A stretch of 64,000 bases of DNA from Cryobacterium sp. SO1 (GCF_004210215.2 NZ_CP067394.1:2604001-2668000); one strand, 5' to 3'. Numbered from the stretch's first letter, positions 8,930 to 19,469 are shown. Numbers and translations are program-made. Notes: generated by a model from the sequence alone, not told the origin.

Positions 8930-9181
8930 CCGGGTTGGCGGGCTGGCTGGGTTGTCTGGGCTGTCTGGGCTGTCTGGGCTGTCTGGGCTGGCTGGGCTGG
9001 GCTGGGCTGGCTGGGCTGGCTGGGCTGGCTGGGCTGGCTGGGCTGGGCTGGGCTGGGCTGGCTGGGCTGGGCTGAGCTGAGCTGAGCTGAGCTGAGCTGA
9101 GCTGAGCTGAGCTTGGCTGAGCTTGGCTGAGCTTGGCTGGCTGGGCTGGCTGTCTGGCTGGCTGTCTGGCTGTCTGGCTGG
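8930..9181. repeat. Composite tandem repeat of GGGCT / GGCTG / GCTGA units
   Basis: About 250 bases made almost only of 4-5-base units. In order there are several copies of a 9-mer gtctgggct, runs of ggctg and gggct, about nine copies of gctga (9071-9113), a few of the 10-mer gcttggctga, then gctgtctg units. It fills the whole gap between the HNH stop and the smpB stop, reaching the last base before smpB. The + strand has GGG runs spaced by 2-6 bases (for example near 9031-9060) that could form a G-quadruplex. No reading frame or promoter is evident. Such tracts vary in length by slipped-strand replication. Confidence 0.9.
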
Positions 9182-9658
9182 CTAGTCGCCGAGGTTACGG
9201 CGGGCGGAGATGGCTCGGTCGGACTCGCGCTTGTCCTGGCGTTCGCGCAGGGTCTGGCGTTTGTCGAATTCCTTTTTACCCTTGGCCACCGCGATCTCGA
9301 CCTTGGCCTTGCCGTCGCTGAAATAGATCTTCAGCGGAATGAGGGTGTAACCACCCTCCTTGGTCTTGTGGCTGATCTTGATGATCTCCTGCTTGTGCAG
9401 CAGCAGCTTTCGCTTGCGACGGGGCGGGTGGTTCGTCCAGGTGCCGGCGGTGTACTCCGGAATGTGCACGGCATCCAGCCACGCCTCGCCGGACTCGATG
9501 AACGCATATCCGTCGACGAGCGACGCCCGCCCGGCCCGCAACGACTTCACCTCGGTGCCGCTGAGCACCATTCCGGCCTCGTACGTATCCTCGATGAGGT
9601 AGTCGTGGCGCGCCTTGCGATTGGTCGCAACGACCTTCTCGCCTTTTTCCCTGGGCAC
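9182..9658 (-). CDS. smpB: SsrA-binding protein SmpB
   Basis: 158 aa, the usual length. SmpB binds the tRNA-like part of tmRNA and places it in the empty A site of stalled ribosomes. Family features are present: [29 protein letters not shown], and the basic C-terminal tail [25 protein letters not shown] that enters the mRNA channel. ATG at 9658. It lies downstream of ftsX with a 73-base gap in the conserved prfB-ftsE-ftsX-smpB order; its partner ssrA lies on the same strand beyond an inserted HNH gene. Confidence 0.97.
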   Translation of the reverse strand: MPREKGEKVVATNRKARHDYLIEDTYEAGMVLSGTEVKSLRAGRASLVDGYAFIESGEAWLDAVHIPEYTAGTWTNHPPRRKRKLLLHKQEIIKISHKTKEGGYTLIPLKIYFSDGKAKVEIAVAKGKKEFDKRQTLRERQDKRESDRAISARRNLGD

Positions 9659-9731
9659 GGCATTCTCCTCGATCGGTTCGGTTAAATCGGCCGGGCATCC
9701 GCCGGGCAGCCCATCAGTCTAGTGGATCTGA

Positions 9732-10646
9732 TCAGACCTTCAGATAGCGGGTGATCGCGAAGTTGGCCGACGCCGCGGCCAGCGCCGCACCGAGGACCAA
9801 CAGAATGGGCACCACGGTGAACGCATCATCGAGGCCGACCAGGGCGAATCCGCTCAGGCTGACGCCCAGATAGCCCTGCACGAAGTAGTGCACGATCGCC
9901 ACGATCGCACCACCGGCCAGCAGCGATCCCAACAGCGCCGCGAAGACACCCTCGAGGATGAACGGAGTTTGGATGAACCGGTTCGACGCGCCCACCAACC
10001 GCATGATGCCGAGCTCCTTGCGCCTGGAGAAGGCCGACAGCCGGATGGTCGTGGCGATCAGCAGGGCCGCCGCCACGAGCATCAGCGACGCGATCCCGAT
10101 GGCCGTGTAACTGGCCACGTTCAGCACCGAGAAGATCTGGTCGAGGTACTTGCGTTGGTCGGCAACGTTCTCGACACCGGCGACACCGGAGAGGCTCTCC
10201 ACCAGCACGTCGGAGTCCGCGGGGTTGGTCAGGTTCACCCAGAAGGTCTGGTTGAGCTGATCGGCCGTCACATAGTCGGCCACGGGGTTGCCCGCGAACT
10301 GCGTCTTGAAGTTCTCGAACGCCTGCTCGTGGGTCTCAAAGTAGTACTTGTCGATGAAGGTCGTCAGCGTCGGGGACTGCAGCTGCGCCTCCACCGAGTC
10401 GATCTGCTCCTGGCTGGCCTCGCCGGCCGTGCAGGTCTCCCCCGGCGAGATGGCGGTGCACATGTAGATGCCCACCTGTGCGCGGTCGTACCAGAAGTTC
10501 TTCATCTGGCCGATCTGCATCTGCATGAGGATCGCCGCTCCGACGAAGGTCAGCGAGATGAACGTGACCAGAACGACCGAAACGACCATCGAGGCGTTGC
10601 GGCGCAGGCCGTTGGATGCTTCGGAAAGCACAAGTCCGAGTCTCAT
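9732..10646 (-). CDS. ftsX: Cell division ABC transporter permease-like protein FtsX
   Basis: 304 aa with the FtsX topology: one N-terminal membrane segment (about 20-42), a large extracellular domain, then three more segments near 175-200, 225-255 and 275-300. The extracellular domain carries a cysteine pair ([13 protein letters not shown]), as expected for the disulfide-bearing actinobacterial loop that contacts cell-wall hydrolase partners such as RipC. The cytoplasmic coupling stretch [16 protein letters not shown] contacts FtsE. It overlaps ftsE by four bases (ATGA), so FtsE and FtsX are translationally coupled. Confidence 0.95.
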   Translation of the reverse strand: MRLGLVLSEASNGLRRNASMVVSVVLVTFISLTFVGAAILMQMQIGQMKNFWYDRAQVGIYMCTAISPGETCTAGEASQEQIDSVEAQLQSPTLTTFIDKYYFETHEQAFENFKTQFAGNPVADYVTADQLNQTFWVNLTNPADSDVLVESLSGVAGVENVADQRKYLDQIFSVLNVASYTAIGIASLMLVAAALLIATTIRLSAFSRRKELGIMRLVGASNRFIQTPFILEGVFAALLGSLLAGGAIVAIVHYFVQGYLGVSLSGFALVGLDDAFTVVPILLVLGAALAAASANFAITRYLKV

Positions 10647-11890
10647 CGGGTGGGTCCTACGTTCTGCTCACTGGTCGGGTCGGGCTTTTCGCCCGGAGCG
10701 CGCAGGCCGAGTTTCTCGGCCAGGGTGAGCTGTTCTGGTTCGTCGTGCTGGGTGACCGGAAGGACCGGCCTGGACATCGTGGAGGTCGGCGGTTCAACCG
10801 GAGACTCAGCATCCGACCGCGGGGTGACCGCAGCGGGAGCGTCGGCTCGCGGCGCAAGCGGCGCAGGCGGAGCAGGCGGAGCAGGCGCAAAGGCCGGCAC
10901 GTTCTCTGCAACGGCAGGCCGGGTCTCGGCTGCCGGCACGGACTGTGCGGCGGTCGGTGCGGCGGTCGGTGCCGCGGTCTCGGCGACGGTCTCTGCGGGA
11001 ACAGTCGGCGGAGCGGTGTTCACCGCGACGGCGGCGGCCTCGACCTCTGCCGATGCCACCTGCTGGGGCAGCACCTCGGGCGCGGGGTGGGTGAACGGCT
11101 CGACCGGGGTCTGATCGGTGATCGGCCCGGCGCTCGATGCCGTTGTCGGCATCCGCGACGACCGGGACGCGGCCCGTTCGCCCGGCGCAAGCACCATCGG
11201 GATGGCCGCGGTGGCGTAACCGCCCTGGCGCTCGTCACGCACGATCTGGCCCGCGGAGAGTTCGATCACGCGGCGCTTCATCTTGTCGACGATGCCCGCC
11301 TCGTGCGTGGCCATGATCACCGTGGTACCGCCGGCGTTGATCCGAGCCAGCAGCGACATGATCTCGGCACTGGTGGTCGGGTCGAGGTTACCGGTCGGCT
11401 CGTCGGCCAGAACGATCTGCGGCTTGTTCACGATCGCGCGGGCGATCGCCACACGCTGCTGCTCACCACCGGAGAGTTCGTGCGGCAGCCGCTGCGCCTT
11501 CTCGGCCAGCCCCACCATGTGCAGGGTGTCGGGCACGGCCTCCTGGATGTACCCGCGAGACTTGCCGATCACCTGCAGGCTGAACGCAACGTTGTCGTAG
11601 ACGGTCTTGTTCGGCAGCAGGCGGAAGTCCTGGAAGACGACCCCGAGGTTGCGGCGGAAGTACGGCACCTTGCGGTTGGAGATGGAGCGCAGGTCCTGGC
11701 CGAGCACGTGAATGCTTCCGCTGGACGGCTTCTCCTCCTTCAACATCAAGCGAAGGCAGCTGGACTTACCCGAGCCCGAAGCCCCGACCAGGAAGACAAA
11801 TTCGCCGCGAAGAATCTCGACGTCGATTGAGTTCAGGGCCGGACGGTTCGTACCGGGATATTTCTTGGTGATGTGATCAAATCGGATCAT
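10643..11890 (-). CDS. ftsE: Cell division ATP-binding protein FtsE with long C-terminal extension
   Basis: 415 aa. Residues 1-228 are a standard FtsE ATPase: Walker [10 protein letters not shown] (about 36-44), signature LSGGEQQR (about 139-146), Walker B VLADEP, then the H-loop ATHEAG. FtsE powers FtsX to activate peptidoglycan hydrolases at the septum. Unlike the usual ~229-aa protein, it continues for about 185 residues that are Ala/Pro/Val-rich and probably disordered, ending with a short helical-looking segment [16 protein letters not shown]. The reading frame overlaps ftsX, so the tail is truly translated rather than a frameshift artefact. The role of the tail is unknown. Confidence 0.95.
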   Translation of the reverse strand: MIRFDHITKKYPGTNRPALNSIDVEILRGEFVFLVGASGSGKSSCLRLMLKEEKPSSGSIHVLGQDLRSISNRKVPYFRRNLGVVFQDFRLLPNKTVYDNVAFSLQVIGKSRGYIQEAVPDTLHMVGLAEKAQRLPHELSGGEQQRVAIARAIVNKPQIVLADEPTGNLDPTTSAEIMSLLARINAGGTTVIMATHEAGIVDKMKRRVIELSAGQIVRDERQGGYATAAIPMVLAPGERAASRSSRMPTTASSAGPITDQTPVEPFTHPAPEVLPQQVASAEVEAAAVAVNTAPPTVPAETVAETAAPTAAPTAAQSVPAAETRPAVAENVPAFAPAPPAPPAPLAPRADAPAAVTPRSDAESPVEPPTSTMSRPVLPVTQHDEPEQLTLAEKLGLRAPGEKPDPTSEQNVGPTR

Positions 11891-11984
11891 GGCGTTTCGA
11901 GCCTAGGCAGCCATCCGCGTTTTACCTACTTGCGACATGCCTCAACCAGCAAGTCCAAAGGTTCGCGGGCGTCGTGCCGGCGCC

Positions 11985-13091
11985 TTAATCGGTCGGGGTT
12001 TTGCGCCACCGGATGCCCGCGGCGATGAATCCGTCCAGGTCGCCGTCAAAGACGTTGGACGGGTTGTTGACCTCGTACTCGGTGCGCAGGTCCTTGACCA
12101 TCTGGTACGGAGCGAGCACGTAACTGCGCATCTGGTCACCCCAGCTGGCGGTGATGATGCCGGCGAATTCCTTCTTGGTGGCCGCTTCCTGCTCACGCTG
12201 CAGCAGCAGCAGCCGGGAGGCCAGCACCCGCATGGCCGCGGCACGGTTCTGGATCTGGCTCTTCTCGTTCTGGCAGCTCACCACCAGGCCGGTGGGCAGG
12301 TGGGTGATGCGCACGGCGGAGTCGGTGGTGTTGACCGACTGGCCGCCGGGGCCGCTGGAGCGGAACACGTCGACCCGGATGTCGTTGTCGGGGATCTCCA
12401 CGGCCTCGGCCTGCTCGATCAGCGGTACCACCTCGACGGCGGCGAAGGAGGTCTGGCGCTTGCCCGCGGAGTTGAACGGGCTCATCCGCACCAGCCGGTG
12501 GGTGCCGGCCTCGACGCTGAGGGTGCCGAAGGCGTACGGCGCGTTCACCTCGAAGGTGGCGGACTTGATGCCGGCCTCTTCGGCGTAGCTCACGTCGAGC
12601 ACATTGGTGGTGTAGTCGTGCTGCTCGGCCCAGCGCAGGTACATCCGCAGCAGCATCTCGGCGAAGTCGGCGGCATCCACCCCGCCGGCACCGGCACGGA
12701 TGGTGATCACGGCCGGGTTCGGGTCGAACTCGCCGTTGAGCAGGGTGTGCACCTCGAGGTCGCCGAGCACCTTCTGCACGCTCTTCAACTCGGCGGTGGC
12801 CTCCTCGGCCGACTCCTGGTCGCCCTCGGCGTTGGCCAGCTCCACGAGCACCTCGAGGTCGTTCAGGCGCGACTCGATGCTCTCGATGCGCTTGAGCTCG
12901 CTCTGGCGGTGACTGAGGTCGCTGGTCACCTTTTGGGCGTGCTCGGAGTCGTTCCACAGGTCGGGGGCACCCGCCGCATCGTTCAGTTCGGCAATGTCCA
13001 GGCGCAGCCTGTCCATGTCGATCACCGACCGGATGTCGTCAAACGTGGCCCGCAGCGCGGCGATCTGCTCAGAGAAATCCAACTCAATCAT
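11985..13091 (-). CDS. prfB: Peptide chain release factor 2
   Basis: 368 aa. RF2 ends translation at UGA and UAA. The stop-reading tripeptide SPF ([11 protein letters not shown], near residue 203) and the GGQ peptidyl-hydrolysis motif ([17 protein letters not shown], near 246-250) are both present. There is no in-frame TGA around codon 25, so the autoregulatory +1 frameshift known from E. coli is absent. It is first in the prfB-ftsE-ftsX-smpB series, with 94 bases before ftsE. The start at 13091 is divergent from the MFS gene. Confidence 0.97.
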   Translation of the reverse strand: MIELDFSEQIAALRATFDDIRSVIDMDRLRLDIAELNDAAGAPDLWNDSEHAQKVTSDLSHRQSELKRIESIESRLNDLEVLVELANAEGDQESAEEATAELKSVQKVLGDLEVHTLLNGEFDPNPAVITIRAGAGGVDAADFAEMLLRMYLRWAEQHDYTTNVLDVSYAEEAGIKSATFEVNAPYAFGTLSVEAGTHRLVRMSPFNSAGKRQTSFAAVEVVPLIEQAEAVEIPDNDIRVDVFRSSGPGGQSVNTTDSAVRITHLPTGLVVSCQNEKSQIQNRAAAMRVLASRLLLLQREQEAATKKEFAGIITASWGDQMRSYVLAPYQMVKDLRTEYEVNNPSNVFDGDLDGFIAAGIRWRKTPTD

Positions 13092-13132
13092 TGTGGAATC
13101 CAGCCTACCGGGCGAGAGGTAGCATCGAACGG

Positions 13133-14407
13133 ATGAGTACCGACCGCCCCTTCAGCCTCCGGGGAGTGGCTCTCGCGGCGTTCCTGCCCACCATGCTCTT
13201 CTCGATCGGCGAGGGCGCGATGATCCCGCTGATCCCGCTGGTGGCCGACAGCCTCGGTGCCTCCCTCGCGTTTGCCGGATTCATCGCGGCCATGGTGATG
13301 GTCGGCGAACTCGTCGGGGACATTCCCAGCGGCGCGGTCGTGTCGCGCTTCGGCGAGCGGAACTCGATGATCGGCGCGTCGCTGCTGGCGATCCTTGCCG
13401 TGCTGGTCTGCATCGTCGCCCCCAACCCGGTCGTCCTGCTGGTCGGCATCTTCCTCATCGGCCTGGCCACCGCCGTTTTCGCCCTGGCCCGGCACGCCTT
13501 CATGACCAGCTACGTACCCGTGGCCTACCGGGCCAGGGCCCTCTCCACCCTCGGCGGCGTCTTCCGGGCCGGCTGGTTCGTCGGCCCGTTCATCGCGGCC
13601 GGCGTCATCCAGCTCACCGGCAGCACCACCGCGGTCTTCTGGGTGTTCATCGTCTGCTGCCTGGCGGCGGCCGTGGTGCTGATGCTGCTGCCGGACCCCT
13701 CAAGCACCTTCGCCAGCGCAGCGCCCGGAGCACCCACCGGCACCACCGTGCGCACGGCCGGAGAGGACGAAGCCAAGGCGGAGACCACCGGCCTGTTCGC
13801 CACCATCTGGCGCTACCGCGGCGTGCTGCTACGACTCGGCACGGGCGCGGGCCTCGTCGGCGCGATGCGCGCCACCCGCACGGTGATGCTGCCGCTCTGG
13901 GCGGTCAGCATCGGCATCAACGAGCCGGACACGGCCCTGATCATCGGCATCGCCGGCGGCATCGATTTCGCCTTGTTCTACGCCAGCGGCCAGATCATGG
14001 ACCGGTTCGGCCGGATGTGGACGGCGATCCCGTCGATGATCGGGCTGGGCATCGGCATGGTCGCCCTCTCGTTCACCCACGACCTGCCCGACAACGTGGC
14101 ATGGTTCATCGCCGTGGCCATGTTCCTGTCGCTGGCCAACGGCATCGGCAGCGGTCTGCTGATGACCCTGGGCGCCGACCTGGCACCGGCAACCGGGCCG
14201 GCACCGTTCCTGGGTGCCTGGCGTTTCACCGCCGATTTCGGCAGCGCCGCCGCTCCCCTGGCCGTCGCCGGCATGACCGCGGTGTTGTCGCTGTCGGTGG
14301 CCAGTGGTGTCATGGGCATCGTGGGGCTCCTCGGCGCCGGGGTGCTCTGGCGCTACATTCCCCGGTACGCACCGCGCCACCCTCGTTTTTTCCCGAGAGA
14401 AAGATAG
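13133..14407 (+). CDS. MFS transporter
   Basis: 424 aa from ATG 13133; the in-frame TTG at 13091 overlaps the prfB start codon and is less likely. About twelve hydrophobic segments in two halves separated by a hydrophilic loop (about 205-225, rich in Ala, Thr and Glu). The loop between segments 2 and 3 has [13 protein letters not shown], a form of the MFS G-x(3)-D/S-R-x-G-R signature, repeated in the second half as [11 protein letters not shown]. It resembles drug/efflux members, but substrate cannot be read from sequence. The next gene starts five bases downstream, so they are probably cotranscribed. Confidence 0.85.
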   Translation: MSTDRPFSLRGVALAAFLPTMLFSIGEGAMIPLIPLVADSLGASLAFAGFIAAMVMVGELVGDIPSGAVVSRFGERNSMIGASLLAILAVLVCIVAPNPVVLLVGIFLIGLATAVFALARHAFMTSYVPVAYRARALSTLGGVFRAGWFVGPFIAAGVIQLTGSTTAVFWVFIVCCLAAAVVLMLLPDPSSTFASAAPGAPTGTTVRTAGEDEAKAETTGLFATIWRYRGVLLRLGTGAGLVGAMRATRTVMLPLWAVSIGINEPDTALIIGIAGGIDFALFYASGQIMDRFGRMWTAIPSMIGLGIGMVALSFTHDLPDNVAWFIAVAMFLSLANGIGSGLLMTLGADLAPATGPAPFLGAWRFTADFGSAAAPLAVAGMTAVLSLSVASGVMGIVGLLGAGVLWRYIPRYAPRHPRFFPRER

Positions 14408-14412
14408 CCATC

Positions 14413-14850
14413 ATGCCCCTGCACGGCGAGTACCAGCCCAGCCCTGAGAAGTGGGTCCGCGATCAGGTCGACCTCTACGAGACCTCTGGCGGCACCGCGG
14501 GCACCACAATGCGCGGGATGCCCGTGATCGTGCTGAGCACCGTCGGAGCGAAGTCCGGGAAGATCCGCAAGGCCCCGCTGATGCGAGTCGAGCACGACGG
14601 CCGGTACGCCGCCGTCGCATCGCTCGGCGGCAGCCCGAAGAACCCGGTCTGGTACGCCAACGTTCTCGCGCATCCGCTCGTGGAGGTGCAGGACGGCCCG
14701 ATCAGGCAGGACATGCGGGCGCGGGAGATCACCGGCGAGGAGAAGGCACTGTGGTGGGAACGCGCGGTGGCCGCGTACCCGGACTATGCCGACTACCAAA
14801 AGAAGACCGACCGGGTCATCCCGGTGTTCCTGCTCGAGCCGTTGTCCTAG
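14413..14850 (+). CDS. Nitroreductase / F420-dependent (DDN-type) oxidoreductase
   Basis: 145 aa. The split-barrel fold of the deazaflavin-dependent nitroreductase (DDN/FDOR-A) family is indicated by [38 protein letters not shown], and [19 protein letters not shown]. These cover the phosphate and ring contacts for cofactor F420 in the family. Many members use F420H2 to reduce quinones or xenobiotics. Starts five bases after the MFS gene and overlaps the next gene by one base (TAGTG), implying a small operon. F420 synthesis genes are not in the window, so cofactor use is inferred from family. Confidence 0.85.
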   Translation: MPLHGEYQPSPEKWVRDQVDLYETSGGTAGTTMRGMPVIVLSTVGAKSGKIRKAPLMRVEHDGRYAAVASLGGSPKNPVWYANVLAHPLVEVQDGPIRQDMRAREITGEEKALWWERAVAAYPDYADYQKKTDRVIPVFLLEPLS

Positions 14851-15506
14851 TGGCCCGCTCCAAGAAGCGCGGCCCGCAACTGGACCGCATCATTCTCGAG
14901 AACCTGCTGGACGACGACGGCGCCCTGGTGGGGCGCGGCGACGACAGGGAGGCCGAGCGGTTCAGCCGGGTGGATTTCTCCGGCCGGGACCTCACCGGCA
15001 CGAGCTTCACCGAGTGCGAGTTGCACGCCGTGGACCTGAATACCACGGTGCTGCGCGGCAGCTCCTGGTCGGAATGCATCGCCACCGAACTGCACGCCGC
15101 GGTGTTCAGCGCACCCCGGTCGTCCTGGCGGGACGTGCGCATCGAGCATTCCAGGCTCGGTTCGGTGGAGATGTACGACGCGAACCTGCGCAGCGTTCAG
15201 ATCGACGGTTCGAAGCTGGACTTCGTGAACCTGCGGAATTCCACGCTCACGGACGTGCTGATCAGCAACTGCATCATCGACGAGCTCGACCTGTCCAGTG
15301 CCGTCGTGCAGCGGCTGGAACTGCACGACTGCCGCATCGGCACGCTCGACGTGGCCGGCGCCCGCCTCACCGACGTCGACCTGCGCTCGAGCGACTTCTC
15401 GGCCATCCACAGCCTTGAGGGCCTCAAGGGCGCCACCATCGACGACGCTCAGCTGTCGATGCTGGCGCCGCTGTTGGCCGCGCACCTCGGCATCCTGGTC
15501 GAATAG
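14850..15506 (+). CDS. Pentapeptide-repeat-like protein
   Basis: 218 aa, GTG start overlapping the upstream stop by one base. From about residue 35 to 190 the chain shows a five-residue periodicity with a central Leu/Phe and small residues: FSRVDFSGRDLTGTSFTECELHAVDL and later groups such as LRSVQIDGSKLDFVNLRNSTL. This predicts a right-handed quadrilateral beta-helix as in pentapeptide repeat proteins. The N-terminus is basic and soluble (ARSKKRGPQLDRII) with no signal peptide. Some members mimic DNA and protect gyrase, others are scaffolds. The repeats here are degenerate and no function is assigned. Last gene of the MFS-oxidoreductase operon, converging on glpX. Confidence 0.7.
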   Translation: MARSKKRGPQLDRIILENLLDDDGALVGRGDDREAERFSRVDFSGRDLTGTSFTECELHAVDLNTTVLRGSSWSECIATELHAAVFSAPRSSWRDVRIEHSRLGSVEMYDANLRSVQIDGSKLDFVNLRNSTLTDVLISNCIIDELDLSSAVVQRLELHDCRIGTLDVAGARLTDVDLRSSDFSAIHSLEGLKGATIDDAQLSMLAPLLAAHLGILVE

Positions 15507-15510
15507 TCGG

Positions 15511-16497
15511 CTAGAGCCACTTCTCCGCGAGGTGCTCGGCCACGACCCGGCGAATGGTGCCGCTCTTGCCTCGCAGCACGATGGACTCTGTGCGGATCTT
15601 CGGGCCCATCTTGCGCACCCCGCCGACCAACTGGCCGTCGGTGACGCCCGTGGCCACGAAGTAGGTGTTGTCGCTGGTGACGAGGTCGTCCACGCCCAGG
15701 ATCCGCTCGAGGTCATGGCCCGCGTCGATGGCCTTCTGCGCCTCGTCGTCGTCCTTGGGGTGCAGCCGGGCCTGGATGAACCCACCGAGCGCCTTGAGTG
15801 CGCACGCGGTGATGATGCCCTCCGGGGTGCCGCCGATGCCCACGCACATGTCGATGCGGGTCTCGCTCAGCGCAGCGTTGATGCCGCCGGCCACGTCGCC
15901 GTCGAGCATCAGGCGGGTGCCGGCTCCCGCGGCGCGCACCTCGTCGATCAGGCCCGCGTGGCGCGGACGGTCGAGGATGGCGATGGTCATGTCGGCCACG
16001 TCCTTGCCCTTGGCCTTGGCGAGGGCGCGGATGTTCTCGCCGATCGGCTGGCGCAGGTCCACAACACCGTGGCCCTCCCAGCCGGTGACGATCTTGTCCA
16101 TGTAGAACACGGCGCTGGGGTCGTACATGCTGCCGCGGTCGGCGACGGCGATCATGCTCAGCGCGTTCTGGCGGCCGTTGGCCGTGAGCGAGGTGCCGTC
16201 GATCGGGTCGACCGCGATGTCGCACGACGGCCCGCGGCCACTGCCGACGTGCTCGCCGTTGTAGAGCATGGGGGCGTCGTCCTTCTCGCCCTCGCCGATG
16301 ACGACAACGCCGTCGAAATCGACCGTGCCGAGGAACTTGCGCATGGCGTCGACCGCGGCACCGTCGGCGGCGTTCTTGTCGCCCCGGCCGATGAACGGCA
16401 CCGCACGGATGGCGGCGGCCTCGGTGGCCCGCACCAACTCCATGCCGAGGTTGCGGTCGGGGTGCAGGTAGAGCGAAGCGTGTTCGGTATTCACCAT
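15511..16497 (-). CDS. glpX: Class II fructose-1,6-bisphosphatase
   Basis: 328 aa from ATG 16497, chosen because an AAGGA box lies about 8 bases before it; an upstream start at 16548 has no such site. GlpX removes the 1-phosphate of fructose-1,6-bisphosphate in gluconeogenesis. Visible motifs are [13 protein letters not shown], the metal-site stretch [16 protein letters not shown], and [16 protein letters not shown]. Divergent from the class II aldolase gene fba 184 bases away. In many actinobacteria glpX sits near fumC, which is about 6 kb away here. Confidence 0.95.
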   Translation of the reverse strand: MVNTEHASLYLHPDRNLGMELVRATEAAAIRAVPFIGRGDKNAADGAAVDAMRKFLGTVDFDGVVVIGEGEKDDAPMLYNGEHVGSGRGPSCDIAVDPIDGTSLTANGRQNALSMIAVADRGSMYDPSAVFYMDKIVTGWEGHGVVDLRQPIGENIRALAKAKGKDVADMTIAILDRPRHAGLIDEVRAAGAGTRLMLDGDVAGGINAALSETRIDMCVGIGGTPEGIITACALKALGGFIQARLHPKDDDEAQKAIDAGHDLERILGVDDLVTSDNTYFVATGVTDGQLVGGVRKMGPKIRTESIVLRGKSGTIRRVVAEHLAEKWL

Positions 16498-16680
16498 TGG
16501 TGGTTGTCCTTCGAGGTCGTATGTGGGTTGCTGAGGGACGTGCCGCATCGAACGGTACCCGGCTCAGCTTACCCAGCCCCCGTTTTGGGGCAGGACCTTC
16601 TACCCCCGACGCGCTCGGCACGTGCACATCCGCTCTCGCTACACTTGACAGACACCCCAGCTCGATTTCGAGGAGACGCA

Positions 16681-17706
16681 ATGCCCATCGCAACCCCAGA
16701 CCAATACGCCGAAATGCTGAACAAGGCCAAGTCGAAGGGGTTCGCGTACCCCGCATTCAACGTTTCCTCCTCGCAGTCGATCAACGCCGTTCTCCAGGGC
16801 CTGACCGAAGCCGGCTCGGACGGCATCATCCAGGTGACCACCGGAGGCGCCGACTACTTCGCCGGCCACACCGTCAAGAACCGCGCCGCCGGCGCCCTCG
16901 CGTTCGCCAAGTTCGCGCACGCCGTTGCCGACAACTACCCCGTCACCGTTGCCCTGCACACCGACCACTGCCCCAAGGGCGCACTGGACGACTTCGTCCT
17001 GCCGCTGATCTCGGCCTCCGAGACCGCAGTCGCCGACGGCTTCAACCCAATCTTCCAGTCGCACATGTGGGACGGCTCCGCCATCGCGCTCGACGAGAAC
17101 CTGGAGATCGCCAAGGGCATCATCACCCGTACCAAGGCGATCAACGCCATCCTCGAGGTCGAGATCGGCGCCGTCGGCGGCGAAGAAGACGGCGTTGAGG
17201 GCGACATCAACGACAACCTGTACACAACCTTCGACGACACCGTCAAGATGATCGAAGCCCTCGGCCTCGGCGAGCAGGGCCGTTACATGGCCGCCCTGAC
17301 CTTCGGCAACGTGCACGGCGTGTACAAGCCCGGCAACGTCAAGCTGCGCCCGGAGCTCCTTGCGGAGATCCAGGAGAGCGTCGCCGCCAAGTACGGCACC
17401 AGCGCCCTGCCGCTCGACCTCGTCTTCCACGGCGGCTCCGGCTCGACCGACGCCGAGATCGCGGAAGCCGTTGCCAACGGCGTCGTGAAGATGAACGTCG
17501 ACACCGACACCCAGTACGCGTTCACCCGCGCCATCGCCGACTACATGCTGAAGAACTACGACGGCGTGCTCAAGGTCGACGGTGAAGTGGGCAACAAGAA
17601 GCTGTACGACCCTCGCGCTTGGGGCAAGGTTGCCGAGACGGCCATGGCCGCCCGCGTCGCCCAGGCCACCCGCCAGCTCGGCTCCGCCGGACACTCCAAC
17701 AGCTAG
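16681..17706 (+). CDS. fba: Class II fructose-bisphosphate aldolase
   Basis: 341 aa. Zn-dependent aldolase that splits fructose-1,6-bisphosphate or joins the two triose phosphates. Metal ligands are visible in VALHTDHCPKG (near residue 95-105), FGNVHGVYKPG (around 212) and DLVFHGGSGS (around 250), with the phosphate loop GVVKMNVDTDTQYA. GAGGAG lies 7 bases before ATG 16681. It faces glpX, so the two gluconeogenic genes share the intergenic region; a loose TACACT hexamer is at 16640-16645. A small membrane protein follows after 15 bp. Confidence 0.97.
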   Translation: MPIATPDQYAEMLNKAKSKGFAYPAFNVSSSQSINAVLQGLTEAGSDGIIQVTTGGADYFAGHTVKNRAAGALAFAKFAHAVADNYPVTVALHTDHCPKGALDDFVLPLISASETAVADGFNPIFQSHMWDGSAIALDENLEIAKGIITRTKAINAILEVEIGAVGGEEDGVEGDINDNLYTTFDDTVKMIEALGLGEQGRYMAALTFGNVHGVYKPGNVKLRPELLAEIQESVAAKYGTSALPLDLVFHGGSGSTDAEIAEAVANGVVKMNVDTDTQYAFTRAIADYMLKNYDGVLKVDGEVGNKKLYDPRAWGKVAETAMAARVAQATRQLGSAGHSNS

Positions 17707-17721
17707 ATCAGAAACAACCGG

Positions 17722-18300
17722 ATGACGATGGCAGAGAACGCTCCAGACCAGTCGCCGGCGACCCCGCCGGTGGACTACCGCCCCCAGCCCCGCTACGGCG
17801 AGCTGGCCCCGGAGGGCTGGACCTGGACCCCGCCGCAGGACGAACACGCGCCCGCGGACTCTGCCGTCGTCAGCCCGGAACCGGTCCAGGCCCCCGTGAC
17901 CCCTGGCCGTGCCGTACCGAGCTCGGCACCAGGATCGGCACCGACCTGGGACCGACCCGTCACCCTCAGCCTGCTGATCCTGGGGGTGCTCGGCGCGTTC
18001 TTCACCATCTCGATCCTCGGCTCGATGCCGGAGGCCTTGCAGACGCTCTACACGCAGGCGAGCCTGGGCGATTACACCGCCGCCGACTCGGTCGGCGCGA
18101 TCATCACCGGCGGCAGCATCGGCCTCGGCGTGCTCTGGCTGGCCACCGCCACGGTCTCGACCATGCTGCTGCTCCGTGGCCGCCGGGCGTTCTACGTTCC
18201 GATCGTCGGCGGCGTCGTCGCTTTCGTGCTGCTGGTCGCGGTCACCGCCGTTGTGCTCGCCGGCGATCCGGCACTGCTCGACTACTTCAGCCGGCCGTAA
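17722..18300 (+). CDS. DUF6264-type membrane protein
   Basis: 192 aa with a proline-rich hydrophilic N-terminus (about 1-75) that includes PRYGELAPEGWTW, then three hydrophobic segments near 80-103, 120-150 and 158-182. The combination of a short conserved YGE-APEGW-W box and a few C-terminal membrane spans is common in Microbacteriaceae proteins of unknown function (DUF6264 type). No catalytic motif. Follows fba closely and converges on ispH with 18 bases between stops. Function not known. Confidence 0.6.
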   Translation: MTMAENAPDQSPATPPVDYRPQPRYGELAPEGWTWTPPQDEHAPADSAVVSPEPVQAPVTPGRAVPSSAPGSAPTWDRPVTLSLLILGVLGAFFTISILGSMPEALQTLYTQASLGDYTAADSVGAIITGGSIGLGVLWLATATVSTMLLLRGRRAFYVPIVGGVVAFVLLVAVTAVVLAGDPALLDYFSRP

Positions 18301-18318
18301 CCGCGCAGCCCGGCAGGA

Positions 18319-19398
18319 CTACTCGGGCTGGCTGACCCGGCCACCGAGCGCCCGCGCGTCGGTCTTGCCCTGCAGATCCTTACGCAGTTCCTTGGGTAGC
18401 GAGAAGAGCAGATCTTCCTCAGCGGTCTTGACCTGCTCCACGTCTCCGTAGCCGGCATCGGCCAGGTCGCGCAGCAGTTCCTCCACCAGTTCCTCCGGCA
18501 CGGAGGCCCCGCTGGTGACGCCGACGGTGTTCACTCCGTCGAGCCATTCCTGCTTCACTTCGTTGGCGTAGTCCACCCGGTAGGCGGCCTTGGCGCCGTA
18601 TTCCAGCGCCACCTCCACCAGACGCACCGAGTTGGACGAGTTGGCCGATCCGACGACGATGACCAGGTCGGAGTCGCGGGCGACCTTCTTGATGGCCACC
18701 TGACGGTTCTGGGTGGCGTAGCAGATGTCGTCGCTGGGCGGGTCCTGCAGGTTGGGGAACCGGGCCCGCAGGCGCCGGACGGTCTCCATGGTCTCGTCGA
18801 CGCTCAGCGTGGTCTGCGATAACCAGACCACCTTGTTCGGGTCGCGCACGGTGATGGTGTCGGCTTCATCGGGGCTGCCGACCAGGGTCGTGTGCTCCGG
18901 CGCTTCGCCGGCGGTGCCCTCGACCTCTTCGTGACCCTCGTGGCCGATCAGCAAGATCTCGAAATCGTCCCTGGCGAAGCGCACGGCCTCGCGGTGCACC
19001 TTGGTGACCAACGGGCAGGTGGCGTCGATGGCCGACAGGCCGCGCTCAGCGGCGGCGTTGACCACGGCCGGCGACACGCCGTGGGCGCTGAAGACGATAT
19101 GCGAACCGGTGGGAACCTCATCCACTTCTTCGACGAAGATGGCACCCTTCTTCTCGAGTTCGCTGACCACGTGGGTGTTGTGCACAATCTGTTTGCGCAC
19201 GTACACGGGGGCGCCGTACAGCTCGAGGGCCTTCTCGACGGCGATGACGGCGCGGTCCACGCCGGCGCAGTAGCCGCGTGGGGCCGCGAGCAGCACCTTT
19301 TTCGGCCCTTCCACCGGGGTATCCTTGAGCCTGTTGGCCAGGCTCGGAATTCTGGGCATGCCAAGGCCGATCACGGGCGCATTAGTACTGGTACTCAC
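18319..19398 (-). CDS. ispH: 4-hydroxy-3-methylbut-2-enyl diphosphate reductase
   Basis: 359 aa. Last enzyme of the MEP isoprenoid pathway, an iron-sulfur protein that gives IPP and DMAPP. The three cluster cysteines are in [12 protein letters not shown] (about 42-53), [14 protein letters not shown] and [13 protein letters not shown]. The substrate-binding histidines are in QIVHNTHVV and FSAHGVSP, and the catalytic Glu region is [11 protein letters not shown]. It supplies precursor for UppS, encoded at 26494-27279. Divergent from xseA, 71 bases apart. Confidence 0.97.
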   Translation of the reverse strand: MSTSTNAPVIGLGMPRIPSLANRLKDTPVEGPKKVLLAAPRGYCAGVDRAVIAVEKALELYGAPVYVRKQIVHNTHVVSELEKKGAIFVEEVDEVPTGSHIVFSAHGVSPAVVNAAAERGLSAIDATCPLVTKVHREAVRFARDDFEILLIGHEGHEEVEGTAGEAPEHTTLVGSPDEADTITVRDPNKVVWLSQTTLSVDETMETVRRLRARFPNLQDPPSDDICYATQNRQVAIKKVARDSDLVIVVGSANSSNSVRLVEVALEYGAKAAYRVDYANEVKQEWLDGVNTVGVTSGASVPEELVEELLRDLADAGYGDVEQVKTAEEDLLFSLPKELRKDLQGKTDARALGGRVSQPE

Positions 19399-19469
19399 CT
19401 GAACAGTCTAAGCGGGCGCGTCTGGACAGACCGTGCGAGCCGTCAGTAGACCTGCAGACCTGGAGAACC

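Noticed and set aside
9133..9321. Open frame within the tandem repeat reading into smpB antisense
   Set aside because: Encodes only repeat-derived residues and overlaps smpB; no start site or family.
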